Source: Clusia tigrina
Lineage: Eukaryota > Arthropoda > Insecta > Diptera > Clusiidae
Reading direction: 5' to 3'
NCBI GenBank assembly: GCA_920105625.2
Contig: OV050030.1
Location: 151,507,488-151,571,487, forward strand
Length of the DNA stretch: 64,000 nucleotides
This document shows positions 61,328-64,000 of the stretch, one piece after another (position 1 is the stretch's first letter; each line of letters opens with the position of its first letter). Under the pieces are notes generated by a model. That model ran no database searches. It was not told the origin of the DNA and saw only the letters and a list, made by a program, of their open reading frames with translations. The translations under genes and the position numbers were made by a program.

Positions 61328-62230
61328 ATGATATTAAGAAGTATGGCAAGAGATCAGGCAAATGAGGAACAATGGCAAAACGAAATTGGCGCAGCAGCGA
61401 AGCCACCAACATCTCAGACAGGAGGACTATCCGAGGCACAAGGAATTATTAACATGAAGAAACAATGGCAAAACGGAATTGGCGCAGCAGCGAAGCCACC
61501 AACATCACACACGGGAGGATAAACCGATGCACTAGCAATTCTTAACATAGAAAGTCAAATGCAGCAGCTAGTACAACTGTTGTCTTTGAAAATACAAAGG
61601 GATGAGCAAAACGACAATCAAATAAAAATCTCTGCAGAGAATTTTGAAAGAGTCGTGAGTAACTTAGATGGTTATTCTGTGCCAGTGAAAAAATGGTTTG
61701 AGATTTTTGAAAAAAATGCCGATGCATATGATCTAACTGATAAACAGAAATATGTGCAAGCGAGGGGAAAAATGTCTGAGGCAGCGCAGTTGTTTTTGGA
61801 CTCTGAGTTTGTGAGTGATTTTGACGAGCTGAAGCGCGCATTGGTAAGAGAGTTCGACGCTAATTTAAGTAGTGCAGATATACACCAACAAATGAGAGAG
61901 AGAAAGAAGGCCGTTGGTGAAACATTTCATGAGTATATTTTGGTCATGAGAAAGATTGCAGGTATCGGAGGTGTAGACGAGGCAGCAGTGTTAAGGTACA
62001 TAGTAGACGGTCTGCACGTTAAGAGCGAGTTCAAGTATACTATGTATGGCTGTAAGTCTTATATACAATATGAAATCTACGAGCATTTGAATAAAGCTGA
62101 AATAAATCAAAGCGGGGAGCGCAGAAGCATTGTGAAAGAGCCGGTGGGGCCGGGTAAGAGGAGGGAATATTGCTTCAATTGTAGATCATCGGAGCATAAA
62201 AGAAGAAATTGTAATGCTGTAACCAAATGA
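61328..62230 (+). pseudogene. mdg3-type Gypsy Gag, one or two nonsense codons
   Basis: One reading frame from ATG 61328 to TGA 62228-62230, with a TAA at 61520-61522. The N-terminus has a 31-codon tandem repeat (QWQN-IGAAAKPPTS-TGG, at about 61368 and 61461). The core 61559-62230 shows a retroviral Gag-like block VKKWFEIFEKNADAYDL, FDELKRALVREFD and ETFHEYILVMRKIA. A zinc knuckle CFNCRSSEHKRRNC is followed by the TGA, which replaces the first Cys of a second knuckle (FHCNHSGHISRDC). The frame then continues unchanged into Pol, so gag and pol were one frame. Confidence 0.75.
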
Positions 62231-64000
62231 TTTCACTGTAATCACTCCGGTCATATTTCGCGTGACTGTCCCGTAAAAAATGATGACGTGCGCGTAATTG
62301 TGGAAAGCAGTCGATTTAAGTCAGTTCTCGTTAATGGACTTAATGTTAAATGTCTTATCGACACGGGATCAGACGTGACGATAATTAAAGAGACTGTCGT
62401 AAATAAAATAAATGGAGTCGAAATGTTTAAAACAGATTCTGTGTTGCGAGGTCTAGGGAACTGCACGACGAAACCAGTAGGGTCGTTCGTGGCTGAAGTG
62501 ATTGTGGATCAGCTGCAAACACACCAAAAATTTGTAGTCGTGCCAAGCTGCAAAATGGATTGCGATGTACTATTGGGGTATGATTTCATCAAAAATTTCC
62601 GTGTTTCTGCTGACAGGAATGGGTTTACGTTTGAAAGACTGCAGGATGAACATCCACCACTGGATGAGTATGGTGCTAATGTGTATAATGTTTTTGAAAT
62701 CTCTAATCTCATTACAGCTCCGCCACAATATCAGAGACGCGTCGAGCAGCTAATTGAAGATTTTTATCGGTCACCCCCAGTTGAAAAAAAGCAGTGCCTA
62801 ATAGAATTGAAGATAGTCCCAGACGGAGTTGTTGTTCCGTTCCGTCAGTCGCCGAGTCGTTTGTCATTTACAGAGGCAGAAGCAGTCACAAATCAAGTTG
62901 ACCAGTGGCTTACCGAGGGTGTAGTGCGTAAATCTATGTCAAACGTGGCAAGCAGAGTAGTGGATGTGAAGAAAAAAGATGACACGGTGAGAGTTTGCAT
63001 AGACTACAGGAAGCTGAACAGCATGGTATTACAAGACTGCTTTCCGGTACCTTTGGTTCATGACGTGCTACAAAAGTTGCAATCGGCAAAATTTTATACT
63101 ATAATAGACCTAGAAAATGGGTTCTTTCATGTGCCAATAGAAGAAAAGAGCAGAGCTTATACAGCATTTGTGACCAGAGAAGGCCTATTTGAGTTCAACA
63201 CAGCACCGTTCGGTTTCCGAAACTCACATGCTGCTTTTATTCGCTTTGTGAACCACATATTCCAAGATCTGATTAATAAAGACGTAATGCAGTTATACAT
63301 GGATGACATCATTATTTATGCAGTTTCACTGGATGAGTGCATGCGGAAGACGAAACAGGTGTTGTCGACGGCAGCGCAGTACGACCTGAAAATAAGTTGG
63401 AAGAAATGTAAATTTTTGCAGTCCCATATTAGCTTTTTAGGCCACGACGTTGAAGATGGAAAAATCTGGCCCGGGAAAGAAAAAACAGCGGCCGTTAGTC
63501 GTTTCGCCGCTCCGGCAAATATCAGAGCAGTTCAATCATTTCTAGGTCTCACCGGGTTTTTCAGGAAGCTCATCCCTAGTTATGCACTTTTGGCCCGTCC
63601 TCTCACAAACCTGCTGAAGAAAGATGTTGACTTCAGTATGGGTCCAGCAGAGCTTCAATCAATGGAGCAGTTGAAACTGGCGTTGACTGAAGAACCAATC
63701 CTGCACATTTACTCAAGAGATGCATTGACCGAGATGCATACTGATGCCTCTAAAGACGGTTACGGCGCAGTGCTGTTGCAAATATTTGACGGTAAGATTC
63801 ATCCAGTTTACTTTTGGAGTAAGAAGACGTCGCCTTCAGAATCTAAGCAACTCAGCTACATTCTGCAAGTTAAAGCAGCATATATGGCGCTAAGAAAATT
63901 CATACACTATTTATTGGGCATACGGTTTAATTTGGTCACGGACTGCGTTGCATTTAAGCAAACAACAACCAAGCAGGATGTTCCAACAGAATTAGCACAG
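62231..64000 (+). CDS. mdg3-type Gypsy Pol (protease, RT, RNase H), open to window end
   Basis: 590 codons without a stop from 62231 to the window edge, in the Gag frame. Zinc knuckle CNHSGHISRDC; protease CLIDTGSDVTIIKETV (about 62344-62391) and DVLLGYDFI. RT: VVDVKKKDDTVRVCIDYRKLN, FYTIIDLENGFFHVPI and the catalytic YMDDIIIYA (about 63295-63321). Then LGLTGFFRKLIPSYA. RNase H: MHTDASKDGYGAVLLQ (Asp) and LVTDCVAF (Asp), but the usual SYELEVLA Glu block reads SYILQVKAA. The integrase would lie beyond the window. Ordering and the VTDC motif suggest the mdg3/micropia/blastopia side of Gypsy. The open frame means recent activity or good preservation, despite the upstream nonsense codons and the odd RNase H. 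Confidence 0.8.

Overview
The window is AT-rich eukaryotic DNA made almost entirely of transposable elements, most of them broken. I see no convincing single-copy host gene, rRNA or intact tRNA gene. The mixture (roo-like BEL/Pao with a baculovirus-F-like Env, mdg3-type Gypsy, copia, Jockey and LOA-type LINEs, Polinton remains, pogo/Tigger, hAT, many MITEs) fits an insect, most likely a higher fly. A large repeat-rich fly genome such as a tephritid is possible but not proven.

Layout. 1-2115: 3' part and body of a pogo/Tigger transposon. 2116-3970: AT-rich, with one tRNA-like relic. 3971-7140: Polinton/Maverick remains (integrase C-terminus, penton-type and major-capsid-type relics) with MITEs; part recurs inverted at 18080-19903. 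7590-9312: copia relic (-). 10001-15818: patchwork of LINE endonuclease, BEL Gag, tandemly doubled Gypsy Gag/protease and Jockey pieces; a shorter copy lies at 34462-37485. 15830-16690: relic of an unidentified transposase. 17172-18087 and 20756-21690: the two ends of a LOA-type LINE (-). 21960-22990: hAT transposase relic (-). 24507-24958: MITE.

25428-34461 holds a BEL/Pao element with Gag, protease, RT/RNase H, integrase and an Env-like region. It has a complete 613-bp 3' LTR, a primer-binding site matching tRNA-Trp, and a 5' LTR replaced by a zig-zag of inverted LTR fragments.

37949-60745 is a family of long repeats joined at (TA)n tracts. Each repeat has a copia LTR edge, a LINE 'B' relic, a copia coding fragment, a 367-bp MITE and a Jockey-type LINE 'A'. 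In 41878-49305 LINE A appears forward, inverted and forward again with apparently identical sequence. A full-length Jockey (54904-59500, 12-bp target duplication) interrupts the third repeat.

60760-64000 is the 5' part of an mdg3-type Gypsy element. Its pol frame stays open for 590 codons to the window edge.

The genes form no common pathway; each set belongs to its own element. The main interest is in the structural rearrangements, a PCNA-binding-like tail on the pogo transposase, the Env-bearing BEL element and the fly Polinton capsid relics. Family calls come from motifs and remembered family patterns, with no database search.
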